Below, in pieces: positions 6,477 through 13,285 of a stretch of 14,088 nt of DNA. The notes below the pieces were generated by a model. It saw nothing but the letters and a program-made list of their open reading frames with translations, did no database searches and had not been told where the DNA came from. The position numbers and the translations under genes were made by a program. The stretch is from assembly GCA_030705665.1 (NCBI GenBank), contig JAUZQA010000033.1, forward strand, positions 1 to 14,088. Direction: 5' to 3'. The stretch comes from Bacillota bacterium (GTDB lineage: Bacteria > Bacillota > Bacilli > Bacillales_B > DSM-18226). Numbering within the stretch: the stretch's first letter is position 1; every line of letters starts with the position of its first letter.

Positions 6477-6547
6477 CCTTCATATATCCTCGATAATATG
6501 GTTCGAGAGTATCTACCGGGTTACCTTAAATAATCTGACTATGAGGG
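6477..6547 (+). ncRNA. Purine riboswitch aptamer, guanine type, in the guaA leader
   Basis: P1 is CCTTCATA (6477-6484) with TATGAGGG (6540-6547). P2 is CTCGA (6489-6493) with TCGAG (6503-6507), loop TAATATGGT. The conserved core TATCTACC follows at 6510-6517. P3 is CGGGTTA with TAATCTG, loop CCTTAAA. The two loops have the bases that form the kissing contact in this class. The ligand-pairing base in GACTATG (6539) is C, which in this family pairs with guanine; T would mean adenine. Expected effect: guanine bound, guaA off. Confidence 0.93.
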
Positions 6548-6597
6548 CAGAAATTTTACATCTATGTTTTTTACGAGAAAACTAGATTTCTGCCTTC
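6543..6597 (+). promoter_or_regulatory. Antiterminator hairpin of the guaA riboswitch
   Basis: GAGGGCAGAAAT (6543-6554) pairs with ATTTCTGCCTTC (6586-6597). Inner pairs ATCTA/TAGAT and GTTTT/AAAAC can replace the top of the stem. Its 5' strand uses the P1 bases 6543-6547, and its 3' strand uses the first arm of the terminator. It can therefore form only without ligand, and it blocks the terminator. Confidence 0.7.
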
Positions 6598-6640
6598 TTT
6601 ATTTTTCCGAAAGAGGGACAGGTTCTAGTTTTCTTTTTTT
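6577..6640 (+). terminator. Terminator of the guaA riboswitch
   Basis: GAAAACTAGA (6577-6586) pairs with TCTAGTTTTC (6624-6633). After a small internal loop, CTGCCTTCTTT (6590-6600) pairs with AAAGAGGG plus CAG (6610-6621), with one bulged A. That is 21 bp, loop ATTTTTCCG, followed at once by seven T (6634-6640). This is a much better terminator than the hairpin just before it. Confidence 0.85.
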
Positions 6641-6704
6641 GTTATGTTTTCGGATTTCGGCGGAAAACTAAATGAATGAACATTTTAGAAAGAGGTGGCT
6701 AACC

Positions 6705-8243
6705 TTGACGGGTAAGCAAGAAATGATCGTTGTTCTAGATTTTGGCAGTCAATATAACCAGTTGATCACACGGAGAATACGTGAGTTTGGTGTGTATAGT
6801 GAACTTCACCCTCATACCATTACAGCTGAAGAAATCAAAAAATTAAATCCAAAGGGGATTATCTTCTCTGGCGGGCCAAACAGTGTATATGATGAAAATT
6901 CATTCCGCTGTGATGAAAAGATTTTCGAAATGGGACTTCCGATCTTTGGTATTTGTTACGGAATGCAGCTAATGACCCTTTACTATGGTGGAAAGGTAGA
7001 AAAAGCAAAGAATCGTGAATATGGAAAAGCAGTTTTAAGCATCCAAAATCAATCTGCTTTATTTGAAGGCCTTCCAACTGAACAGACTGTTTGGATGAGC
7101 CATGGAGATTTAGTTGTTGAAGCACCTGCAGGCTTTGTGGTGGATGGTACCAACCCTTCATGCCCAATTGCTGCGATGAGTGATCAAGAAAGAAATCTTT
7201 ATGCCGTTCAGTTTCACCCAGAAGTACGTCATACCGTTTACGGTAACGACCTTTTGAAAAACTTTGTTTTTCAGGTTTGCGGGTGTAAAGGCGATTGGTC
7301 AATGGAAAACTTTATCGAAATGGAAATGGAGAAAATCAGGCAAACCGTTGGTGATAAAAAAGTATTGTGCGCATTAAGCGGCGGTGTTGATTCTTCCGTT
7401 GTTGCGGTACTTATTCATAAAGCTATCGGGGACCAGCTGACTTGTATCTTTGTTGACCATGGTTTACTTCGAAAATATGAGGCAGACAGCGTTATGAAGA
7501 CCTTTTCAGAGGGCTTCCATATGAATGTCATTAAGGTTGATGCCCAAGAACGTTTCTTAAGCAAGCTTGAAGGTGTAGCAGACCCTGAGAAAAAACGGAA
7601 AATTATCGGAAACGAATTTATTTATGTTTTTGATGATGAAGCAACAAAGCTTGAGGGAATTGAATTTTTGGCCCAAGGCACCCTTTATACAGACATTATT
7701 GAAAGCGGCACAGCAACAGCCCAAACCATTAAATCACATCATAACGTTGGCGGACTGCCGGAAGATATGCAATTCAAATTGATTGAACCATTGAACACGC
7801 TGTTCAAAGATGAAGTTCGTGCACTTGGCACTGAGCTTGGAATTCCTGATGAAATTGTTTGGAGACAGCCATTCCCTGGACCTGGTCTGGGTATTCGGGT
7901 TCTTGGAGCCATATCTGAAGATAAACTTGAAATTGTCCGGGAATCAGATTGGATCCTTCGTGAAGAAATTAAAAATGCCGGATTGGATCGTGATATCTGG
8001 CAATATTTCACGGTGTTGCCTGATATCCGCAGTGTAGGGGTAATGGGTGATGCGAGAACATATGATTATACCATCGGAATCCGTGCGGTCACTTCAATTG
8101 ACGGAATGACATCTGATTGGGCAAGAATCCCATGGGAAGTTCTTGAGAAGATCTCAACCCGAATTGTCAACGAAGTTTCCCATGTAAATCGTGTCGTTTA
8201 TGATATAACCAGTAAGCCACCAGCAACGATTGAATGGGAATAA
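6705..8243 (+). CDS. guaA: GMP synthase (glutamine-hydrolysing)
   Basis: A 512-residue cytoplasmic enzyme that converts XMP to GMP using ATP and glutamine. The class I glutamine amidotransferase domain comes first, with nucleophile Cys84 (GICYGMQ) and the His171/Glu173 pair (QFHPEVRH). The ATP pyrophosphatase domain follows with its P-loop SGGVDSS at 225-231. The C-terminal dimerisation domain ends in [12 protein letters not shown], as in B. subtilis GuaA (513 residues). I chose the TTG at 6705: AAAGAGGTGG ends 6 bases before it, and the start fits the family. An in-frame ATG at 6672 would add 11 residues and has no ribosome binding site. The gene sits behind a guanine riboswitch with its own promoter and has its own terminator, so it is a single-gene unit. 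pbuG follows. Confidence 0.97.
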   Translation: MTGKQEMIVVLDFGSQYNQLITRRIREFGVYSELHPHTITAEEIKKLNPKGIIFSGGPNSVYDENSFRCDEKIFEMGLPIFGICYGMQLMTLYYGGKVEKAKNREYGKAVLSIQNQSALFEGLPTEQTVWMSHGDLVVEAPAGFVVDGTNPSCPIAAMSDQERNLYAVQFHPEVRHTVYGNDLLKNFVFQVCGCKGDWSMENFIEMEMEKIRQTVGDKKVLCALSGGVDSSVVAVLIHKAIGDQLTCIFVDHGLLRKYEADSVMKTFSEGFHMNVIKVDAQERFLSKLEGVADPEKKRKIIGNEFIYVFDDEATKLEGIEFLAQGTLYTDIIESGTATAQTIKSHHNVGGLPEDMQFKLIEPLNTLFKDEVRALGTELGIPDEIVWRQPFPGPGLGIRVLGAISEDKLEIVRESDWILREEIKNAGLDRDIWQYFTVLPDIRSVGVMGDARTYDYTIGIRAVTSIDGMTSDWARIPWEVLEKISTRIVNEVSHVNRVVYDITSKPPATIEWE

Positions 8244-8266
8244 ATTAATCTAAAGGAATATTACGG

Positions 8267-8314
8267 AAAATACGAACGTACTTATTAATTAAGTAAAAAA
8301 CGTTCGTATTTTTT
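8267..8314 (+). terminator. Rho-independent terminator of guaA
   Basis: AAAATACGAACG (8267-8278) pairs with CGTTCGTATTTT (8301-8312). Inner TACTT/AAGTA can also pair. A T-run closes it, and the pbuG -35 box begins at 8316, only two bases beyond the feature. Confidence 0.87.
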
Positions 8315-8315
8315 G

Positions 8316-8344
8316 TTGACATGAGAAGTTGCGGTTGGTATGAT
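8316..8344 (+). promoter_or_regulatory. Sigma-A promoter of pbuG
   Basis: A perfect -35 TTGACA (8316-8321), 17 bases, and TATGAT (8339-8344). Expected start near 8350, about 20 bases before the aptamer. Confidence 0.88.
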
Positions 8345-8370
8345 ACAAAGGTACTAATAATCTAATATTG

Positions 8371-8441
8371 TTTTCGTATAATCTTGGGAATATGGCCCAT
8401 AAGTTTCTACCAAGCTACCGCAAATAGCTTGACTACGAGGT
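8371..8441 (+). ncRNA. Purine riboswitch aptamer, guanine type, in the pbuG leader
   Basis: P1 has the core TCGTA (8374-8378) with TACGA (8434-8438), extendable by G-U pairs. P2 is GGG/CCC around the loop AATATGG, with imperfect flanking pairs. The conserved GTTTCTACC (8403-8411) follows. P3 is CAAGCTA with TAGCTTG, loop CCGCAAA. The ligand-pairing base in GACTACG (8433) is C, indicating guanine or hypoxanthine. The genes controlled match this ligand. Confidence 0.93.
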
Positions 8442-8496
8442 GAATGTAAATAGGAAAAATTCCTTTCTAATTATACATATGCCTTTAGTCAACGCT
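8426..8496 (+). promoter_or_regulatory. Antiterminator pairing of the pbuG riboswitch
   Basis: AGCTTGACTA (8426-8435), which is the 3' strand of P3 and the first bases of P1, is complementary to TAGTCAA plus GCT (8486-8496) with one bulged C. The right strand overlaps the left arm of the terminator (8491-8499), so aptamer plus terminator excludes antiterminator. Confidence 0.68.
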
Positions 8497-8520
8497 TCGG
8501 TGGATATCGAAGCGTTTTTT
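8491..8520 (+). terminator. Terminator of the pbuG riboswitch
   Basis: AACGCTTCG (8491-8499) pairs perfectly with CGAAGCGTT (8508-8516), loop GTGGATAT, then a run of T to 8520. It lies 40 bases before the pbuG start. Confidence 0.9.
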
Positions 8521-8560
8521 GGTCATTATAGTAGATAAATAATTATAGGGGGAAACAAAA

Positions 8561-9889
8561 ATGCAAAAATATTTTCAGTTCAAGGAGCTGGGAACAAGTT
8601 ACCGACAAGAATTTATGGGTGGTTTAACTACCTTTTTGGCAATGGCTTATATTTTAGCGGTAAACCCAATAACACTTTCACTTTCAAGTGTTAAAGGCCT
8701 GCCGGATGCAATGAGAATGGATTATGGCTCAGTGTTTGTGGCAACAGCCATTGCTTCAGCCGTAGGTTCAATTGTAATGGGTCTCTTAGGTAAATATCCG
8801 CTTGCATTAGCTCCTGGAATGGGGTTAAACGCATTCTTTGCTTATACAGTTGTTTTAGGCAGTAAGGTTCCATGGCAGCATGCGCTTGGAGCAGTATTAC
8901 TTTCTGGTATTTTCTTCTTTTTACTAACACTTACTGGTCTTCGCGAAAAGCTAATCAATGCAATTCCTGTTCAGCTAAAACACGCAGTTGGTGCGGGTAT
9001 CGGCTTGTTTATTACCTTTATTGGCTTCCAGGATGCAGGAATTATTGTTAAAAATGATGCCACACTTGTTGGTTTAGGCGATTTAACAAAAGGTCCAACA
9101 TTGCTTGCTATCTTTGGAATTCTCGTTTCAGTTATTTTAATGGCAAGAAAAATTAAAGGTGCAGTTTTTTACGGAATGATTATTACAACAATTGTAGGGA
9201 TGATCTTCCACTTAATCAAAGTTCCAACAGCTGTTGTAAGCTCTGTACCAAGTGTGAAGCCAACATTTGGCGCTGTTTTCTCATCCTTTGGTGACCATTC
9301 TTTCTGGTCTACAGGTATGATCGGAATCATTTTAACATTCTTGTTTGTTGACTTCTTTGATAACGCTGGGACACTTGTTGCAGTTGCAAGTCAAGCTGGT
9401 TTAATGAAAGATAATAAACTACCTAATGCAGGAAGAGCTCTTGTTTCAGATTCGATTGCAACAATGGTTGGTGCTGTGTTAGGTACTTCAACAACGACTT
9501 CTTATATCGAATCATCTGCTGGAGTTGCTTCTGGTGCAAAGACAGGTTTTGCTTCATTAGTGACAGCTGGATTCTTTATTTTGTCACTGTTCTTCTTCCC
9601 ATTATTATCTGTTATTACATCGTCTGTCACTGCACCTGCACTTATTATAGTCGGGGTATTGATGGTTTCATCATTACGTCATATTGAATGGGATAAGTTT
9701 GAAATAGCAGTACCTGCTTTCTTAACAATGGTAACAATGCCATTATCCTACAGTATTTCGACTGGTATTGCCCTAGGCTTTATCTTTTATCCAATTACCA
9801 TGATCGTAGCAGGACGTAAGAAAGAAATTAATCCAATTATGTATTTCTTCTTTGTTATCTTCGTTTGTTACTTTATTTTCTTAGTATAA
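8561..9889 (+). CDS. pbuG: Guanine/hypoxanthine permease, NCS2 (AzgA) family
   Basis: A 442-residue membrane protein that imports guanine and hypoxanthine for salvage. Family features: FLAMAYILAVNP near residues 26-37, the helix APGMGLNAFF, FVDFFDNAGTLVAVASQAGL in the middle, and GTSTTTSYIESSAGVASGAKTG, the region that lines the substrate site. Length equals B. subtilis PbuG (about 440). I prefer PbuG over the paralogue PbuO because the gene follows guaA, as in B. subtilis, and carries a guanine riboswitch, but the two proteins are close and only a tree would decide. AGGGGGA at 8547-8553 is 7 bases before the ATG. It has its own promoter, riboswitch and terminator, so it is a single-gene unit responding to the same ligand as guaA. 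Confidence 0.94.
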   Translation: MQKYFQFKELGTSYRQEFMGGLTTFLAMAYILAVNPITLSLSSVKGLPDAMRMDYGSVFVATAIASAVGSIVMGLLGKYPLALAPGMGLNAFFAYTVVLGSKVPWQHALGAVLLSGIFFFLLTLTGLREKLINAIPVQLKHAVGAGIGLFITFIGFQDAGIIVKNDATLVGLGDLTKGPTLLAIFGILVSVILMARKIKGAVFYGMIITTIVGMIFHLIKVPTAVVSSVPSVKPTFGAVFSSFGDHSFWSTGMIGIILTFLFVDFFDNAGTLVAVASQAGLMKDNKLPNAGRALVSDSIATMVGAVLGTSTTTSYIESSAGVASGAKTGFASLVTAGFFILSLFFFPLLSVITSSVTAPALIIVGVLMVSSLRHIEWDKFEIAVPAFLTMVTMPLSYSISTGIALGFIFYPITMIVAGRKKEINPIMYFFFVIFVCYFIFLV

Positions 9890-9903
9890 AAATATAAAGA
9901 AAA

Positions 9904-9919
9904 CTCGCCGGTTGGCGAG
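9904..9919 (+). other. Small GC-rich hairpin after pbuG
   Basis: CTCGCC and GGCGAG form a perfect 6-bp stem with loop GGTT, followed by CCTTAAAGG, which can fold weakly on itself. There is no T-run, so it is not a terminator. I could not fit it and the following 50 bases to a known RNA class. It may only protect the 3' end of the pbuG mRNA. Confidence 0.4.
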
Positions 9920-9971
9920 CCTTAAAGGGCGAAGACAGAAGATTAGTTGCAATCCTATTTTCCTATTAGCC

Positions 9972-10005
9972 AAAAAGAATCATGCGATCAGCATGATTCT
10001 TTTTT
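9972..10005 (+). terminator. Rho-independent terminator of pbuG
   Basis: AAAAAGAATCATGC (9972-9985) pairs perfectly with GCATGATTCTTTTT (9991-10004), loop GATCA, ending in a T-run. The A-rich left arm also gives it a T-run on the minus strand. Confidence 0.92.
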
Positions 10006-10092
10006 ATCAAGATGTCGATTAATGTCGTTGATTTTCAGCCTTGACTCAGGTAACATATTTATACTAGCGTTATGCTGAAAAGAGGAGAAGGA

Positions 10093-10935
10093 ATGGCAAG
10101 ATTACAAATTGAAAGGGTTTTAAATAATAATGTACTCATTGCTGATCATCCCTCTTATCAAGAAGTTGTATTAATTGGTAAAGGGATAGGATTTAACAGG
10201 AAACAAGGGGATGCCATTGATACGGATTTAGCAGAAAAGTTTTTTGTCCTTAAAAGTGAAAAAGAGCAGAAAAATTATATTAAGCTTCTCCCGTTTATTG
10301 ATAACGAGTTGTTAGAGGTTATTATTTCCGCTATACAATTAATCAAGCAAAGGACAAATTCTCAATTAAATGAGCATATTCATGTTGCTCTGACAGATCA
10401 TTTAATGTTTGCCATAACTCGAATGAGACAAGGGATGGAAATCACTAATCCTTTTTTAATTGAGACAAAGACTTTGTACCGATTTGAATATGAAGTTGCT
10501 TCTGATGTAGTTGAGTTAATTAGAGAAAAGACAGATGTAAAGCTTCCAGTGGGTGAAATTGGATTTATTGCCTTGCATATCCACAGTGCGATAACCAATA
10601 AAACTCTTTCAGAAGTCAATCAGCATTCTCAGCTTGTCAGCAAGCTGGTAGCCATGATAGAAGAACAGCTTGGAATCGTAATTGAAAAGGAAAGTATCGA
10701 TTATATGAGATTGGTTCGGCATCTTCGCTATACAATTGAAAGGGTAATCAATGAGGAAAAAGTGGAGGAACCAGAAAAAATATCATCCCTATTAAAAGAG
10801 GAATATCCGGTGTGCTACAATCTTGCCTGGAAAATTATTAAGGTTATGCAACAGTCGTTGAAGATGAAAGTCTTTGATGCTGAAGCGGTTTATTTAACTA
10901 TGCATCTGCAACGGATTCAAAAGAAAAATAATTAG
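10093..10935 (+). CDS. glcT: Transcription antiterminator GlcT (BglG/LicT family)
   Basis: A 280-residue RNA-binding regulator. The N-terminal CAT domain (residues 1-55, ERVLNNNVLIADHPSYQEVVLIGKGIGF) binds the RAT hairpin in the ptsG leader. Two PRD domains follow. PRD1 has His95, 97 and 103 (NEHIHVALTDH) and His162/164 (FIALHIHSA). PRD2 has His210 (LVRHLRYTIERV) and His271 (YLTMHLQR). In B. subtilis, the glucose EII phosphorylates and silences GlcT when no glucose is present. All of these His are present. The ATG at 10093 follows AGAGGAGAAGG at good spacing; an in-frame ATG at 10072 has no such site and is rejected. The gene ends only 12 bases before its own RNA target, and the regulated gene ptsG is next. 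A TATACT at 10060-10065 may be its -10 box, but no matching -35 is convincing. Confidence 0.95.
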   Translation: MARLQIERVLNNNVLIADHPSYQEVVLIGKGIGFNRKQGDAIDTDLAEKFFVLKSEKEQKNYIKLLPFIDNELLEVIISAIQLIKQRTNSQLNEHIHVALTDHLMFAITRMRQGMEITNPFLIETKTLYRFEYEVASDVVELIREKTDVKLPVGEIGFIALHIHSAITNKTLSEVNQHSQLVSKLVAMIEEQLGIVIEKESIDYMRLVRHLRYTIERVINEEKVEEPEKISSLLKEEYPVCYNLAWKIIKVMQQSLKMKVFDAEAVYLTMHLQRIQKKNN

Positions 10936-10947
10936 TCATTATATTTT

Positions 10948-10979
10948 ACGTGTTACTGATTCGATCAGGCATGAGTGAA
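10948..10979 (+). promoter_or_regulatory. RAT sequence, GlcT-binding RNA antiterminator
   Basis: The stretch contains TGTTACTGATTCGATCAGGC and continues ATGAGTGA. As far as I recall it is nearly identical to the B. subtilis ptsG RAT. CTGAT (10956-10960) pairs with ATCAG (10964-10968) around TCG, and the flanking bases form the lower stem. Its 3' part AGGCATG (10967-10973) is also the first arm of the terminator that follows, so bound GlcT prevents termination. Confidence 0.92.
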
Positions 10980-11063
10980 ATTTTTAATGAAAGCAGAGTT
11001 ATGGGGAAAATTGTACCATATTCTTTTTTCATTGATTTTTTGCACATGCCTTTTTGGTTTTTA
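10967..11063 (+). terminator. Attenuator terminator in the ptsG leader
   Basis: AGGCATG (10967-10973) pairs with CATGCCT (11045-11051). Further in, the GTGAAAT region faces ATTTTTTGC with wobbles, and AATGAAA (10986-10992) pairs with TTTCATT (11027-11033). A TTTTTGGTTTTT tail follows. It overlaps the RAT and is therefore regulated. Confidence 0.72.
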
Positions 11064-11069
11064 ACGAGA

Positions 11070-11083
11070 TGTAAACGCTTAAT
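11070..11083 (+). promoter_or_regulatory. Possible cre (CcpA) site in the ptsG leader
   Basis: TGTAAACGCTTAAT matches 10 of the 12 fixed positions of the cre consensus TGWAANCGNTNWCA; the last two bases fail. It overlaps an inverted repeat, AACGC (11074-11078) with GCGTT (11094-11098), just before the ptsG ribosome binding site. A chance match is possible. Confidence 0.3.
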
Positions 11084-11113
11084 GATTTTAAGAGCGTTCA
11101 GGAGGTTTTTTCT

Positions 11114-13183
11114 ATGCTTAAAAACGCATTTGGCGTTTTGCAAAAAGTAGGTAAAGCTTTAATGCTTCCAGTTGCTATTTTACCGGCTGCAGGCCTCTTG
11201 CTAGGGATTGGAAATGCTCTTCAGCAGCCAACAACTCTACATTATCTTCCGTTTTTACATGCACATTGGATTCAGATGGTCTCAAATATACTGGAGAATT
11301 CCGGCAGTATCATCTTTGGTAACTTGGCGTTAATTTTTTCTGCCGGTGTTGCCCTTGGTTTAGCTGGAGATGGCGCCGCTGCCCTTGCAGCTATTGTCGG
11401 TTATTTAGTTTTAAACCAAGTAATGAGTTCATGGCTTGGTGTGACAACAAACATGGTAGCTAAGAACCCATCATTTGCCACTGTATTAGGGATCCCAACG
11501 TTACAAACTGGGGTATTTGGAGGAATTATTGTTGGTTTGATTGCTGCTTTTGCTTATAATCGATACCACAACATTGAAATGCCTTCTTTTCTTGGTTTCT
11601 TTGCTGGTAAACGGTTTGTCCCCATTGCAACTGCAGCGTTTTCTCTCATTGCTGGATTGTTGTTATTAGTTATTTGGCCGCCAATTCAACATGGTATGAA
11701 TACTATGTCAAACTGGATGTTGGGAAGCGGTACCTATTTTTCAGTATTTATGTTTGGGTTTGTTAAAAGATTACTTATCCCTTTTGGATTGCATCATATT
11801 TGGTATGCTCCATTCTGGTATGAGTTTGGTTCATATAAGACACACTCCGGTCAAATTGTTCATGGTGATATGACGATTTTCTTTGCACAATTAAAGGATA
11901 ACGTGAAACTTACCGCTGGTTACTTTATGCAGGGGGAATTCCCAATCATGATGTTTGGTTTACCAGCTGCTGCACTTGCTATGTATCATACCGCTCGTCC
12001 TGAAAAGAAACAGTTTGTAGCGGGCCTGCTTGGTTCAGCCGCTTTAACATCATTCCTGACTGGTATTACTGAACCATTGGAATTTTCCTTTTTATTTGTA
12101 TCACCGTTATTATTCTTTATCCATGCGGTGTTAGATGGCCTTGCATTTGTATTAATGGCATTTTTTAAGGTGCATCTTGGTTACACTTTTTCTGGCGGAG
12201 CCATTGACTTTGTCTTGTTTGGCATACTGCCAGGAAAAGAGCGCTGGTGGATTGCGATCTTGCTAGGTCTTGTTTTTGCTGTTATTTATTACTTTACTTT
12301 CAGATTTATTATTCAAAAATTTAACGTGATGACACCAGGGCGTGAAATAGATGAAGAAAATAAAGAATATAATGGGACCACAAAGGGACAAGTAAGTGAC
12401 CTCCCATACAATATCCTGGAAGCAATGGGCGGTAAGCAAAATATTGCTCATTTGGATTCATGTATCACACGCTTACGTATCTCTGTAAATGATATTAATA
12501 CTGTTGATAAGAACCGATTGAAAGCTCTTGGTGCTGCCGGTGTACTTGAAGTCGGCAACAATATTCAAGCGATCTTTGGACCGCGTTCTGAAACAATTAA
12601 GGGGCAAATGCAAGATATTATGGATGGGAAGAATCCTCGCTTGTCTTTTGTGAAATCTTCTAAAAAAGGTGTGGAGCAGCAACTTGAACAGGTAAATTCA
12701 GAAGTGCTTCAAACAAGAACAACAGGAAACGAAGTTTTTGTTTCTCCATTAAAGGGTGAAATCAAAGCAATTTCTGAAGTTCCAGATCATGTGTTTGCGG
12801 AGAAAATGATGGGGGACGGTTTTGCGATTATTCCAAGTGAAGGAACGATTGTTTCACCTGTTGATGGAAAAATCGTTAATCTGTTCCCAACTAAACATGC
12901 GATCGGGATTATGTCCAATAGTGGCAGAGAAATCCTAATCCACGTAGGTGTCGATACTGTAAACCTAAAAGGTCAGGGATTTGAAATACTTGTTGAAGAA
13001 AATGCAACAGTTAAAAAAGGCCAGCCGCTATTGAAAGTGGATCTAGCCTATGTAAAAGAACATGCGACATCCACTATTTCACCGATTGTTTTTACCAACC
13101 TTGCTGATGGCGAAAAGGTTGTCATTGAAAAACAAGGACATGTTGATGCAAATGAAGCAGGGATTGTAAAAATAACAAAATAG
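11114..13183 (+). CDS. ptsG: PTS glucose-specific EIICBA component
   Basis: A 689-residue membrane permease that imports glucose and phosphorylates it to glucose 6-phosphate. Domain order is EIIC-EIIB-EIIA. EIIC (about residues 1-415) has the start [23 protein letters not shown], the conserved [15 protein letters not shown] and the [12 protein letters not shown] motif near the sugar site. EIIB (about 430-510) has the phosphorylated Cys450 in [13 protein letters not shown] (about 535-689) has the phosphorylated His610 in [12 protein letters not shown]. Both sites match B. subtilis PtsG Cys461 and His620, allowing for a protein 10 residues shorter. AGGAGG at 11100-11105 lies 8 bases before the ATG. 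Expression should depend on GlcT through the RAT/terminator leader. In B. subtilis ptsH and ptsI follow; here the next gene is a serine hydrolase, so HPr and EI must be encoded elsewhere. Confidence 0.97.
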   Translation: MLKNAFGVLQKVGKALMLPVAILPAAGLLLGIGNALQQPTTLHYLPFLHAHWIQMVSNILENSGSIIFGNLALIFSAGVALGLAGDGAAALAAIVGYLVLNQVMSSWLGVTTNMVAKNPSFATVLGIPTLQTGVFGGIIVGLIAAFAYNRYHNIEMPSFLGFFAGKRFVPIATAAFSLIAGLLLLVIWPPIQHGMNTMSNWMLGSGTYFSVFMFGFVKRLLIPFGLHHIWYAPFWYEFGSYKTHSGQIVHGDMTIFFAQLKDNVKLTAGYFMQGEFPIMMFGLPAAALAMYHTARPEKKQFVAGLLGSAALTSFLTGITEPLEFSFLFVSPLLFFIHAVLDGLAFVLMAFFKVHLGYTFSGGAIDFVLFGILPGKERWWIAILLGLVFAVIYYFTFRFIIQKFNVMTPGREIDEENKEYNGTTKGQVSDLPYNILEAMGGKQNIAHLDSCITRLRISVNDINTVDKNRLKALGAAGVLEVGNNIQAIFGPRSETIKGQMQDIMDGKNPRLSFVKSSKKGVEQQLEQVNSEVLQTRTTGNEVFVSPLKGEIKAISEVPDHVFAEKMMGDGFAIIPSEGTIVSPVDGKIVNLFPTKHAIGIMSNSGREILIHVGVDTVNLKGQGFEILVEENATVKKGQPLLKVDLAYVKEHATSTISPIVFTNLADGEKVVIEKQGHVDANEAGIVKITK

Positions 13184-13197
13184 TTAGATACGTGTAT

Positions 13198-13229
13198 TGC
13201 CGACCTTAAATAAGGTCGGCATTTTTTTT
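13198..13229 (+). terminator. Rho-independent terminator of ptsG
   Basis: TGCCGACCTT (13198-13207) pairs perfectly with AAGGTCGGCA (13212-13221), loop AAAT, then eight T. Confidence 0.93.
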
Positions 13230-13241
13230 GATGGTTTGTAC

Positions 13242-13247
13242 TATAAT
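13242..13247 (+). promoter_or_regulatory. Possible -10 box of the serine hydrolase gene
   Basis: A perfect TATAAT 38 bases before the start codon. The -35 position falls in the ptsG terminator and shows no good match, so the promoter is uncertain. Confidence 0.35.
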
Positions 13248-13285
13248 GATGATGGTTTTACTTTTTCAAGGAGGAAATAACAAGA

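Noticed and set aside
6543..6606. First hairpin of the guaA leader as the terminator (GGCAGAAAT with ATTTCTGCC, then TTCTTTATTTTT)
   Set aside because: Its 5' strand is needed for P1 and its T-rich tail is interrupted. A second, longer hairpin using its 3' strand is followed at once by seven T, so the first fits better as the antiterminator.
6672..6704. ATG at 6672 as the guaA start
   Set aside because: It has no ribosome binding site and adds 11 residues not typical of the family. TTG at 6705 follows AAAGAGGTGG at good spacing.
6859..7302. Minus-strand frame of 147 codons inside guaA
   Set aside because: It lies wholly within a highly conserved enzyme gene and is a shadow of it.
10072..10092. 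ATG at 10072 as the glcT start
   Set aside because: It has no Shine-Dalgarno, while the ATG at 10093 has AGAGGAGAAGG before it and matches the usual N-terminus.
10946..11150. Short reading frames on both strands in the ptsG leader
   Set aside because: They cover the RAT and terminator, lack ribosome binding sites, and resemble no protein; the DNA is explained as an RNA leader.
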